Of a stretch of 50,320 nt of DNA, positions 34,063 through 42,680 are shown one piece after another. The notes under the pieces are model-generated. The model was not told the origin of the DNA. It saw nothing but the letters and a program-made list of their open reading frames with translations, and ran no database searches. Both the position numbers and the translations under genes were made by a program. The number at the start of each line of letters is the position of its first letter. Within the stretch, counting starts at the first letter, position 1. Source of the stretch: DASWVC01 sp036401335. GTDB lineage: Bacteria > Verrucomicrobiota > Verrucomicrobiia > Chthoniobacterales > JAFAMB01. The stretch spans positions 1 through 50,320 of the forward strand of contig DASWVC010000265.1 of the NCBI GenBank assembly GCA_036401335.1. Reading direction: 5' to 3'.

Positions 34063-34764
34063 ATGCGCAGCACCGCCACGATACAGGAACTGCCCACGCA
34101 GGAACGTCCCCGGGAGAAACTCCTGTCCCGGGGTGTCGAAGCGCTCACCGACGCCGAAGTGCTGGCCATCTTGTTACGCACCGGTGTGGCGGGCACCAAC
34201 GCGGTGGCCCTGGCGCAAGCTTTGCTGAATGACTATGGGTCCCTCGCGCAACTTGCCCGGGCGCCCGTTGCCGATCTCGCACGGCACCACGGAATAGGCA
34301 TGGCCAAAGCCATGCAATTGGTGGCCGGTTTCGCCCTGGGGTCCCGGTTGGCGGGTGAGCACGCTGTCGGGGATGCCTTGAATTCTCCGGACCTTATCTA
34401 CCAGTTGTTGAGGCACGAGTTTCGCATGCTGGACCGCGAGTCGCTCCGGGTGGTGCTGCTTGACACGAGGTACCGGCTGATTGCGTTGCGAGAGGTTTCC
34501 TTGGGAACCGTGAACGAGAGCCTGGCTCATCCACGAGAAATCTTTAAGCCGGCCATTACGCATTCGGCATTCGCGATCGTCCTTGCGCACAACCATCCCT
34601 CCGGAGATCCCGCTCCAAGCGAAGCTGACCTGCGGCTTACGCGCAAGGTCGCCGAAGCAGCCCGGCTGCTGCAAATCCACCTTTTGGATCACCTCATCTG
34701 TGGGGTAGCCTCGCCGGGCCACCCCGGGTATTTCAGCTTTAAGGAAGCCGGCTTGATCGGTTGA
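34063..34764 (+). CDS. radC: RadC-family JAB/MPN+ protein
   Basis: Member of the RadC family, long called a DNA-repair protein although its true role is unsettled. I start at ATG 34063 (MRSTATIQELPTQERPREKL), which gives 233 residues and the family start; an upstream TTG is possible. The N-terminal helix-hairpin-helix-like part carries LSRGVEALTDAEVLAILLRTG and the C-terminal metalloprotease-like domain has the JAMM motif AHNHPSGDPAPSEAD with the metal histidines and aspartate. Followed by a repeat-rich gap. Confidence 0.94.
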   Translation: MRSTATIQELPTQERPREKLLSRGVEALTDAEVLAILLRTGVAGTNAVALAQALLNDYGSLAQLARAPVADLARHHGIGMAKAMQLVAGFALGSRLAGEHAVGDALNSPDLIYQLLRHEFRMLDRESLRVVLLDTRYRLIALREVSLGTVNESLAHPREIFKPAITHSAFAIVLAHNHPSGDPAPSEADLRLTRKVAEAARLLQIHLLDHLICGVASPGHPGYFSFKEAGLIG

Positions 34765-34807
34765 GGCGTGGAGCGGAACCCATTTGGATAAGGCCGGGTG
34801 CCGAAGG

Positions 34808-34944
34808 GGGGCGCTGAAAGATCAGCTTCCCTACCAGAGGGGCGGCATTGTCTCGGGGCGCTCGGGGACAAGCTCCCCTAAGCGCTAACTTAAGCCGGTT
34901 CCCGGTTTGGCCTGCCCGGCGGCGAAGGGACTCGCCGCCCTACC
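34808..34944 (-). repeat. cluster of three GGTAGGG-hairpin units in the radC/MFS gap
   Basis: The 319-nt gap 34765-35083 has no gene that I can see but holds three units on the minus strand. Unit at 34808-34835: GGTAGGGAA, stem GCTGA/TCAGC, loop TCTT. Unit at 34855-34880: TAGGGGA (first GG lost), stem GCTTG/CGAGC with one G-T pair, loop TCCC. Unit at 34918-34944: GGTAGG running into an eight-pair stem GGCGGCGA/TCGCCGCC around loop GTCCCT. The stems differ by paired changes while the layout is kept. Same family as 6298-6456 and 49112-49215. Confidence 0.75.
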
Positions 34945-35083
34945 GGACCGCCACTCGATCCGGTGTCCCCTGAAGGTCAAAGGTTCTTACCTTAGTGGAA
35001 TTACGCCGGCACGCTCTTGTCCCCAGCCGGCAAAAACAACGGATTTTCCTGATGTCCTTAAACAGGCTAATGGTTGAGTTCGC

Positions 35084-36625
35084 ATGCAGCCGGTTCCCGC
35101 ACAACCTCACTCGGTCGGGCCTCGGCCGCCCCTGGGGCCGGGTCAATCGAACCGTCCCGACCAGGCCGGGCCCGAAAAGACCAATCCTGAGAGAAAGGGG
35201 CGCCGTGCGTGGCTGGGACTATGGATTATTCTGACCGGCCCGTTTCTGGGCACAGTTGATTTTTTCATTGCAAACATCGGCGTGCCCGTGATCCGCCGCG
35301 ATCTGCATGCCAGTTTCAGCCAGATTGAACTGGTCATTGCAGGTTACGGGCTGGCGTACGCCGTTTGCCTCGTCACCGGGGGCAGGCTGGGAGACCTTTT
35401 TGGCCGGCGCCTTACTTTCCTCCTCGGGATGGCGGGTTTTACCCTCACCTCTGCCCTGTGTGGTTTTGCCCCGAACGCCTACGTGCTGGTGGCGTGGCGA
35501 CTCCTGCAGGGAAGCGCGGCGGCCGTCATGTTCCCGCAGGCGCTTTCCTACATTCAGGTGACGTTTACAGGGGCCGAGAAGCGGGCGGCTTTCTCCATCT
35601 ACGGAACCATGGTGGGGCTCGGGTCGATCACGGGCCAGATCCTGGGCGGCCTGCTGATCCAAGCCAACCTGTTTGGAATGGCGTGGCGGCCGATCTTTCT
35701 GATCAATGTCCCCCTGGGCCTCGCCACCCTTTGCCTGGCCCGCGCTTTGCTGCCGGAATCAAAAGCCCAGGCCGCACTCCGCCTGGATTTGGTTGGCGTG
35801 GGCATCGTGACGGTTGGGCTGGCGCTTTTTGCCCTGCCGTTCATGGAAGGCAGGGAAGCGGGTTGGCCCTGGTGGGCTTGGGCCTCCCTGGGATTGTCCT
35901 TTCCCGTTCTCTGGACTTTCTGGCGGTATGAGCAGCGCGAGGCCGAGCGCGGTCACACCCCCTTGCTGCAACCACGGCTTTTTCGTGACCGCGGGTTCGT
36001 GGCCGGAATGATCGTTACCTGCATCTATTTCGCCGGACACACGTCGATGCTGTTTGTGCTCAGCCTTTATTTGCAGCTCAGCCTGGGGCTGGCACCAATG
36101 CACGCCGGCTTTGCGCTGGTCCCGTTTTCGTTTGGGTTCCTGGTCGGCTCGGCTTTCTCGGGCCGGATCATCGGACGACTGGGACGAAACGGGCTTCACG
36201 TTGGGGCCGTAATTATCGCACTTTCCCTCATTGGCCTCATGGTCCAGGCGCGACGGGCTCCCGGGCATGAGACCGTGGTCTTTGCCATCACCTGCTTTTG
36301 TTACGGCATCGGCCGGGGCTTTGTCACGGCGCCGCTTTACCACACCGTTTTGAGCGGGGTGCCGAAACGGGATGCCGGAGCGGCTTCGGGGCTGGTCTCC
36401 ACGATGCAGCAGGTCGCCAACTCGGTGGGCATTGCCTTGATCGGGGCCGTGGTGTTCAGTGTCATCCCGAAGCGGCCCGTGCCGGCGGATTATGCCCACG
36501 GATTCGTGATTTCAACGTTGATCAACCTGGGCTTTCTGGCCGTGACGGCAGCCTTGATCTTCCTCATTCCAAAAAACCGCCTCAATGATCGGGTGCCGGA
36601 GGCCGAAGTGGCGGTTGAGGGTTGA
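35084..36625 (+). CDS. major facilitator superfamily exporter, DHA2 (EmrB/QacA) type
   Basis: A drug:H+ antiporter-type transporter of 513 residues with about 14 membrane helices. A hydrophilic, proline-rich lead of about 42 residues comes first, then ILTGPFLGTVDFFIANIGVP, the motif-C region of helix 1 in this family, the loop 2-3 motif GGRLGDLFGRRLTFLLG and the helix-5 antiporter motif around GLGSITGQILGGLLIQ. The later PLYHTVLSGVPKRDAGAASGLV is typical of this subfamily. The substrate is unknown. No EmrA-type membrane-fusion gene or regulator is adjacent. It starts right after the repeat-rich gap. Confidence 0.9.
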   Translation: MQPVPAQPHSVGPRPPLGPGQSNRPDQAGPEKTNPERKGRRAWLGLWIILTGPFLGTVDFFIANIGVPVIRRDLHASFSQIELVIAGYGLAYAVCLVTGGRLGDLFGRRLTFLLGMAGFTLTSALCGFAPNAYVLVAWRLLQGSAAAVMFPQALSYIQVTFTGAEKRAAFSIYGTMVGLGSITGQILGGLLIQANLFGMAWRPIFLINVPLGLATLCLARALLPESKAQAALRLDLVGVGIVTVGLALFALPFMEGREAGWPWWAWASLGLSFPVLWTFWRYEQREAERGHTPLLQPRLFRDRGFVAGMIVTCIYFAGHTSMLFVLSLYLQLSLGLAPMHAGFALVPFSFGFLVGSAFSGRIIGRLGRNGLHVGAVIIALSLIGLMVQARRAPGHETVVFAITCFCYGIGRGFVTAPLYHTVLSGVPKRDAGAASGLVSTMQQVANSVGIALIGAVVFSVIPKRPVPADYAHGFVISTLINLGFLAVTAALIFLIPKNRLNDRVPEAEVAVEG

Positions 36626-36722
36626 AACCCCGGTGACCCCCCTGAACCAGACTGCCTTCTGGCGGACCGCGCGACCGGCTCGGCGCGTTTCGGCAGGGAT
36701 TTTTGGCGATTGCCCGAACTCT

Positions 36723-37547
36723 ATGGCAACTCTACCCATGATTCACGCCACCGCCTTCGTGCACCCGGACGCGCAGGTTGACCCGAGCGCAACCATCGAG
36801 CCCTATGCGATCGTTGACGGACCGGCCATCATCGGGCCTCGCACCACGGTGCAGAGCCACGCCGTGATCACCGGCCGCGTTACCCTTGGTGTGGGCAACG
36901 TGATCGGCTACGGTTCGGTGATCGGCGGTTACCCGCAAGACCTCAGCTTTGACGCGGGCTGCCTTACGTCTGTGGCGATCGGAGATCACAACGTCATCCG
37001 TGAGCACTGCACCATTCACCGTGGCACCAAAGCAGACTCAGAGACGGTGGTGGGATCCCATAATTTTCTTATGGCCGGGGCGCACCTGGGCCATAACGCC
37101 CGCATTGGGAACGGGGTAATTCTGGCCAACAACGTTCTTTTGGGAGGGTACGCGACGGTCGGAGACCGGGCCTTTCTGGGAGGTGGTTCGGTGGTTCACC
37201 AGCACACCAGGATTGGTGCCTTGGCCATCCTCCAAGGGCTCACGGCGGTCAGCAAGGACGTCCCCCCGTTTGTGGTTGCAGCCGGCCGCAACAGCGTCGT
37301 GGCCATCAACGTGGTCGGGCTGAAACGGGCCGGATTCGATTCTGCCCAACGCAGGGAAGCAAAACAAGCCTTTGCGCTTTTCTACGGTTCCGGCCGAAAC
37401 GCTACCCAGGCCCGCACGGCGGCCGCCGAAACCTCCTGGTCCAAAGCGGTGCAGCCGTTCTGGGATTTCGTGGCGGACTCCCGCCGGGGACTCTGTAGCC
37501 TGACTCCCTGGCATGAGATCAAAGCCGGCAGCGCACCCGCTGATTGA
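36723..37547 (+). CDS. lpxA: acyl-[ACP]-UDP-N-acetylglucosamine O-acyltransferase
   Basis: First step of lipid A synthesis: moves a hydroxyacyl chain from ACP to UDP-GlcNAc. It has 274 residues from ATG 36723; the ATG five codons on (MIHATAFVHPDAQV) is equally plausible and looks like the family's common start. The left-handed beta-helix hexapeptides are clear from residue 11 on (VIGYGSVIGGYPQDLSF). The catalytic histidine is in GAHLGHNARIGN (His124 in this numbering), and LGGGSVVHQHTRIG and VSKDVPPFVVAAGRN follow. The C-terminal helical domain is present. It is not next to lpxD, fabZ or lpxB, with which it often clusters. Confidence 0.93.
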   Translation: MATLPMIHATAFVHPDAQVDPSATIEPYAIVDGPAIIGPRTTVQSHAVITGRVTLGVGNVIGYGSVIGGYPQDLSFDAGCLTSVAIGDHNVIREHCTIHRGTKADSETVVGSHNFLMAGAHLGHNARIGNGVILANNVLLGGYATVGDRAFLGGGSVVHQHTRIGALAILQGLTAVSKDVPPFVVAAGRNSVVAINVVGLKRAGFDSAQRREAKQAFALFYGSGRNATQARTAAAETSWSKAVQPFWDFVADSRRGLCSLTPWHEIKAGSAPAD

Positions 37548-37640
37548 AGGCCGCGGCTGCGGGTTTGCGCCGATGAAAAGGGTGTCACCGGCCGCACCAG
37601 CGTGTATGCTCCATGCAGAATGGCCCGGGACCTGGCGACA

Positions 37641-37646
37641 AAGGAG
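37641..37646 (+). promoter_or_regulatory. strong Shine-Dalgarno site that fixes the galE start
   Basis: AAGGAG lies eight bases before the GTG at 37655, which begins the Rossmann motif directly. This favours the GTG over the ATG 42 bases upstream, which would add a 14-residue lead of low-complexity glycine/proline type. Confidence 0.7.
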
Positions 37647-37654
37647 AATCGAAC

Positions 37655-38626
37655 GTGAGGGTGTTTGTGACGGGCGGGGCTGGCTACATTGGGAGCGTCT
37701 GCGTCCAGGAATTGCTCGATCAAGGACACGTAGTCACCGTTTTCGACAACCTGACGGAAGGCCACCGGAGTGCGCTGGATCCGCGCGCAACGTTCATTCA
37801 GGGTGACCTCAATGATCCGAATTCGACGACGCTGGCGTTTCGTCAGAGTGAACCCGATGCGGTGATGCATTTTGCCGCCAATGCACTGGTCGGCGAATCG
37901 ATGCGCGACCCCTACAAATACTTTCACAACAACGTGGGCGGCGGTTTGAACCTGTTGCACGCCATGGAGGAACACGACGTTAAACGGATCGTGTTCTCGT
38001 CGACGTGTGCCACCTACGGAGTGCCGGAACGCGTCCCGATCGACGAGAACAGCCCACAGAACCCGATCAATCCCTACGGTGAATCGAAATTGCTGTTCGA
38101 GAAAATTCTGCGGTGGTACCACGAGGTACATCGGTTCGAATTCGTCAGTTTGCGTTATTTCAACGCTGCGGGCGCAGCGGGACGCGTCGGCGAGCATCAC
38201 CGGGTGGAAAGCCATTTGATTCCCCGGATCTTGCAGGTAGCGCTTGGGCAGGCGGAAAAGGCCGAGGTGTTCGGGGACGACTACCCCACCCCGGATGGCA
38301 CCTGCATCCGCGATTACATCCATGTCCTTGACTTGGCGCAGGCCCATATCCTGGCCTTGAACGCGCCCGAGAGCGGCGCTTTCAACCTTGGCACCGGCGG
38401 CGGGACGTCGGTGCAGGAGGTCATCGATGCGTGCCGCAGGGTGAGCGGTCACCCGATTCCGGTCGCGGTGCAACCCCGCCGGCCCGGCGATCCGCCAAGA
38501 CTGGTAGCGGCATCGGAGAAGGCCCGGCGGGTGTTGGGCTGGCAGCCTCGTTTCAACGAAATCGGGACGATCGTGGAAACCGCCTGGCACTGGCACGAGC
38601 GTCACCCCCGCGGTTATGCCGATTAG
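37655..38626 (+). CDS. galE: UDP-glucose 4-epimerase
   Basis: Interconverts UDP-glucose and UDP-galactose (or the N-acetyl forms). It has 323 residues from the GTG start. NAD site: VFVTGGAGYIGSVCVQELLD; then FDNLTEGHRSAL, HFAANALVGESMRDP, the SSTCATYG stretch and the catalytic YGESK (Tyr141, Lys145). Later landmarks are the RYFNAAGA stretch, GTCIRDYIHVLDLAQAH and AFNLGTGGGTSVQEV. All catalytic residues are kept. It lies between lpxA and lptD, a lipid A/LPS setting. Confidence 0.95.
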   Translation: MRVFVTGGAGYIGSVCVQELLDQGHVVTVFDNLTEGHRSALDPRATFIQGDLNDPNSTTLAFRQSEPDAVMHFAANALVGESMRDPYKYFHNNVGGGLNLLHAMEEHDVKRIVFSSTCATYGVPERVPIDENSPQNPINPYGESKLLFEKILRWYHEVHRFEFVSLRYFNAAGAAGRVGEHHRVESHLIPRILQVALGQAEKAEVFGDDYPTPDGTCIRDYIHVLDLAQAHILALNAPESGAFNLGTGGGTSVQEVIDACRRVSGHPIPVAVQPRRPGDPPRLVAASEKARRVLGWQPRFNEIGTIVETAWHWHERHPRGYAD

Positions 38627-38811
38627 GCCCAAACCGGATTGGCGTCCACGTTAGGTCGTTTGGATAAGGAGGGCTCGCCGGCGCAACCGGCTCCGCCTTG
38701 CAAGACCGGCTGCCGCTGCCTGGCAAGTACCTGAGGGTAGCCGCAACCGCCGTGCTTTCCCATTGTCGGGGCGCCGGATTTCCCCTACAACGGGACCTTT
38801 GCCGAGCTGCC

Positions 38812-41082
38812 ATGAGGTTCCTGCTGGTCGTACTTAGCGTTTTTCTGGTTGCCGCCCCGGTTCTCAACGCTCAGTTGCCGACCAGCGAGGGAGCGCCGGT
38901 TGATATCTCGTCGGATGGCGAGACGCGCTTCGAGGGCGGGATCGCGGTCGCAGACCAAAATGTCCGTATCATCTATGGAGACTCTATCATCTACTGCGAC
39001 CATGCCGAATACAATCCCGACACCCACGTTGTCATCGCCCAAGGCCACGTGCGGATTTACCGTGGGGCGTTTGCTTTTAACTCGGACCGCGCCGTTTACA
39101 ACCTGCAGACCAAGGAGTTGACCACGGCCGATTTCGGCGGTCTGAAGGCCCCTTTCGAATACGTCGGAGACGCCCTTACTTCGCCTGGCGAGGACGCGTT
39201 TGCCGTCCGGAACGGCTTCTTCAGCACGAGCGATTCTTCCAAACCGGATTACCAGATCCGTGCACGCCGGGTGCGCATTTACCCGGATAACCGCATCATC
39301 TTCTCAAACGTAACTTTTCTGGTCGGTCGTGTGCCAGTGTTCTGGTTCCCGTACGTGTTCCAATCGCTGAACGAGGCGTTCTCGTATGACTTTGCACCCG
39401 GCTACAGCAGCACGTTCGGTGCGTACCTGCTTTCCACCGTCGGCTTCCCCATCACCGAAGATTTCAACGGCACGGTTCACCTCGACCTGAGATCTGCCAG
39501 AGGTCCGGCCCTGGGCTTCGACGTCTCCTACACGCTGGGTGATCGCGACGAGACCTATGGGCACCTGCGCACTTACCTGACTTACGACACCAACCCAAAC
39601 ATAAATGAGACTTCGCTGGACCGTGCGCCGATCTCAAATTCCCGGTACCGCCTGAGCTATCAAACCCGTACGTACATTACGAATGATCTGGTAGCAGTGG
39701 CCAACATCAACAAACTAAGCGACCAGTATTTGCTGCAGGATTTTTACCCGGCCGAGTTCCAGACCAACCCGGTGCCCGACAACTTCCTGGAGTTACAGAA
39801 GCGCGGTGAGGCCTACACACTCACCGCCCTGGCCCGTATTCAAGCTAACCGCTTCTTCGAAACCACCGAACGCCTCCCGGAACTAAACTGGGAGGTGGCA
39901 CGCACGCCCCTGTTTAATTCCCCGCTGTTTTACGAAGGCACCACCAGCGTGGCCAACCTTCACCGCAGCTTTGAGGGCGGTGACCCCAACCCGAGCTACG
40001 GCAGCTGGCGCATCGATTCATTTCACCAGTTAAGCCTGCCCCAGACTTATTTTGGTTGGCTTTCGGTCGTGCCCACTGCCGGAGTGCGGGCGACGTATTA
40101 CAGCAAGACCGGTTCTTTCACGCCCAGTCCGGTAGCCGCCACCCTGTTTGAACCGGTCCCAACCGACGCCCCTCCGGGAACGGTGAAAGTCACCGGGTCA
40201 GGCACCCGTTTCTTTTACAACGCCGGCATCGAAGCTTCCTTCAAGGTGTCGCGCACGTTTGAACAGGTGCAGGAGCGCTGGCTGGGGCTCGACGGGTTGC
40301 GGCACGTGATCCAGCCCTACACCGACTTTTCCTACGTCTCCAATCCGACTTTGAAAGCCCAGAGCGTGCTCACTCCGGCGACCCAGCCCGGGAACATCCT
40401 GCCGTTTGACCGCTTGATCCCGAGCACGCAGGAACCAACCATCGATTTCCCGCAATTCAACGCCGTCGACTCGATCGACCATTGGACGATTTGGCGGATT
40501 GGCATTCGCAACCGGTTGCAGACACGACGCGATAACAGCACCCTGAACTGGCTCGACATCGACTCGTTCGTGGACGTCAATTTTAAAAACCCGTACGAAG
40601 TTGGTCCTTATTCCGGATTGATCACCAAGCTTCGCTTCACTCCGGTGCCGTGGCTGAGCCTCGGGATCGACAGCCAGTTGCCGGTCTTTTACCGCAACGG
40701 CTTCACCGAGGTCGATACCACCCTTTATTGGACGGTTAACCCAAGCTGGTTTGTGTCCCTCTCAGACCGGTACCTCAGCCATAACCCAAGCATCGCCAAC
40801 AGCAACCAGGTTGCCCTGCAGACTTACCTGCGGCTTAACGAAAACTGGGGCGTCAGCGTTTACGGCCAGTACGAAGCGGCCACCGGCCAAGTGCAAGAGC
40901 AACGTTACGCCATCCACCGTGACCTGAGCAGCTGGGTCGCCACCCTGAGCGTGGATGCGCGCGACAACGGCGGCGGCAAGCGGCCTTTAACGATCGCACT
41001 TTCCTTCACCCTGAAGGACCTTCCGCAACTGGGCCTTCCGGTGAATCTGCCAAGCGGGGCGTTGACCGGCGTGTCGAGATAG
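38812..41082 (+). CDS. lptD: LPS-assembly protein LptD (OstA family)
   Basis: Outer-membrane beta-barrel that inserts LPS into the outer leaflet. I start at ATG 38812 because it begins a clean signal peptide (MRFLLVVLSVFLVAAPVLNA), which gives 756 residues; an ATG 114 bases earlier is not supported. The N-terminal jellyroll part (OstA-like) covers about residues 30-170, with YGDSIIYCDHAEYNPDTHVV and AKGHVRIYRG-like stretches. The rest is beta-strand-rich and aromatic, ending before LSFTLKDLPQLG. Only one cysteine is seen in the N-terminal part (YCDHAEY), so the disulfide pattern of the enteric protein is not obvious. LptE was not found here. Confidence 0.88.
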   Translation: MRFLLVVLSVFLVAAPVLNAQLPTSEGAPVDISSDGETRFEGGIAVADQNVRIIYGDSIIYCDHAEYNPDTHVVIAQGHVRIYRGAFAFNSDRAVYNLQTKELTTADFGGLKAPFEYVGDALTSPGEDAFAVRNGFFSTSDSSKPDYQIRARRVRIYPDNRIIFSNVTFLVGRVPVFWFPYVFQSLNEAFSYDFAPGYSSTFGAYLLSTVGFPITEDFNGTVHLDLRSARGPALGFDVSYTLGDRDETYGHLRTYLTYDTNPNINETSLDRAPISNSRYRLSYQTRTYITNDLVAVANINKLSDQYLLQDFYPAEFQTNPVPDNFLELQKRGEAYTLTALARIQANRFFETTERLPELNWEVARTPLFNSPLFYEGTTSVANLHRSFEGGDPNPSYGSWRIDSFHQLSLPQTYFGWLSVVPTAGVRATYYSKTGSFTPSPVAATLFEPVPTDAPPGTVKVTGSGTRFFYNAGIEASFKVSRTFEQVQERWLGLDGLRHVIQPYTDFSYVSNPTLKAQSVLTPATQPGNILPFDRLIPSTQEPTIDFPQFNAVDSIDHWTIWRIGIRNRLQTRRDNSTLNWLDIDSFVDVNFKNPYEVGPYSGLITKLRFTPVPWLSLGIDSQLPVFYRNGFTEVDTTLYWTVNPSWFVSLSDRYLSHNPSIANSNQVALQTYLRLNENWGVSVYGQYEAATGQVQEQRYAIHRDLSSWVATLSVDARDNGGGKRPLTIALSFTLKDLPQLGLPVNLPSGALTGVSR

Positions 41083-41181
41083 CGCGGGTACCGCTGACTA
41101 AAGCCGCCACCTTTCGCGTCGAAACTTAACCTAGACAAACGCGCGATCCGCGGTATCACAAAGCGCTTGTCCAAAGTTTCT

Positions 41182-42486
41182 ATGGATATCTCGATTGTTG
41201 GATCTGGCTACGTGGGATTGGTGACCGGCGCCTGCTTCGCAGACGTTGGTCACAACGTGATTTGCGTCGATAATGATGAACGGAAAGTAAAAACCCTCCG
41301 GGCTGGGCAAATCCCGATTTTCGAACCGGGCCTTGAGGATGTGGTTCACCGGAACGTTTCCGCGCATCGCTTGCGTTTTACGGCAAGCATCGAAGAAGGG
41401 GTCGATCATTCCCAGGTTGTCTTCATCGCGGTGCCAACCCCGCCGCAGGCAGACGGCAGCGTCGACATGACTTACATCGAGCAGGTCGCCCGCGACATCG
41501 CAGGGGTTTTAAAAGAGTACCGGGTGATTGTCGATAAAAGTACGGTGCCAGTAAAGACCGGTGAAAAGGTCGCTAACACGATCCGCCGTTACAAAGCCGG
41601 GGTGGAATTTGATGTGGTCAGCAACCCGGAATTCCTGCGGGAAGGGTGTGCGGTGCCGGACCTGATGCACCCCGACCGGATTGTGATTGGCTCCAACAGC
41701 GACCGGGCGCTGGCTTTGATGAAGAAAGTCTATGAGCCGTTCATGGCACCAATCATGGTGACTGACATCAACAGTGCCGAACTGATCAAGCACGCCGCCA
41801 ATTCTTTTCTTGCTCTGAAAATTTCCTACATCAACGCCATCTCGGCCATTTGTGAAGCGAGTGGTGCCGATGTGGAAAAGGTGGCCGGCGGCATTGGGGC
41901 CGATAAACGCATCGGCCGAAGTTTTCTCAACGCCGGCCTGGGGTATGGCGGATCCTGTTTTCCTAAGGATCTGGCAGCATTTATCGCCATCAGCGAAGAA
42001 CTGGGGGTTCCGTTCAACCTGCTGAAAGAAGTGGAGCGGATCAACCGCAGCCAGCGCGAGCGTTTTGTAAAGCGAATACGGGAAACGCTCTGGGTTTTGA
42101 AAGGAAAACGCATCGCGGTTTGGGGATTAACGTTCAAACCCGATACCGACGATGTGCGCAGTTCCGTCGCAATCGACCTCGTCAACGACCTTCTCCGGGA
42201 GGGGGCAGACGTCGTGGCTTACGATCCTAAAGGAATGGAAAAGGTCCGTGAATGGAAGCTGGCCCCGGGAGCTGTCCTCGTCGAGAGCGCGTTGGATGCA
42301 GTGCGGGGCGCCGAAGCCCTTGTGCTTGCCACAGAGTGGCAGGAGTTTGAAACCATTGATTTGGATCAAGTGCGCAAGCTGATGCACACACCGATCGTGT
42401 TTGATGGTCGCAACCAGTTCGATCCCGTCACGATGAAAGAACTCGGTTTTCGTTATTACGCCATTGGACGGGGCGACGCCGCCTGA
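41182..42486 (+). CDS. ugd: UDP-glucose 6-dehydrogenase
   Basis: Two-step oxidation of UDP-glucose to UDP-glucuronate, a precursor of acidic surface sugars. It has 434 residues from ATG 41182 (MDISIVGSGYVGLVTGACFA); an ATG-like start five codons earlier is less fitting. NAD site GSGYVG; VPTPPQADGSVDM; EFLREGCAVPD; NSAELIKHAANSFLALKISY; the catalytic cysteine is in GYGGSCFPKD (Cys259). The C-terminal domain carries the WGLTFKPDTDDVRSS stretch. Together with galE it uses UDP-glucose; the glycan it feeds is not defined. Confidence 0.95.
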   Translation: MDISIVGSGYVGLVTGACFADVGHNVICVDNDERKVKTLRAGQIPIFEPGLEDVVHRNVSAHRLRFTASIEEGVDHSQVVFIAVPTPPQADGSVDMTYIEQVARDIAGVLKEYRVIVDKSTVPVKTGEKVANTIRRYKAGVEFDVVSNPEFLREGCAVPDLMHPDRIVIGSNSDRALALMKKVYEPFMAPIMVTDINSAELIKHAANSFLALKISYINAISAICEASGADVEKVAGGIGADKRIGRSFLNAGLGYGGSCFPKDLAAFIAISEELGVPFNLLKEVERINRSQRERFVKRIRETLWVLKGKRIAVWGLTFKPDTDDVRSSVAIDLVNDLLREGADVVAYDPKGMEKVREWKLAPGAVLVESALDAVRGAEALVLATEWQEFETIDLDQVRKLMHTPIVFDGRNQFDPVTMKELGFRYYAIGRGDAA

Positions 42487-42680
42487 TCCTTTTCGTCCGG
42501 AAGGCAGAAGGAGGCGGAAACAAGCGGAGGTGCACTGCGCGCCGGGGCGTTGCCATCGGCGTTGTAGGACCCACATTCCGGTGGCAGCACGGGCAAAATG
42601 TGAGAACTTAAACGTGCCGTTCTGCCCGCGACGCGTTCCTGCAGTGCTTAATCCTCGGCGGAACGGGTTGAGCGAGGCTT

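Noticed and set aside
37382..38632. Long open frame antisense to galE (over 400 codons)
   Set aside because: It mirrors a GC-rich gene with clear family motifs; the antisense translation has no recognisable domain.
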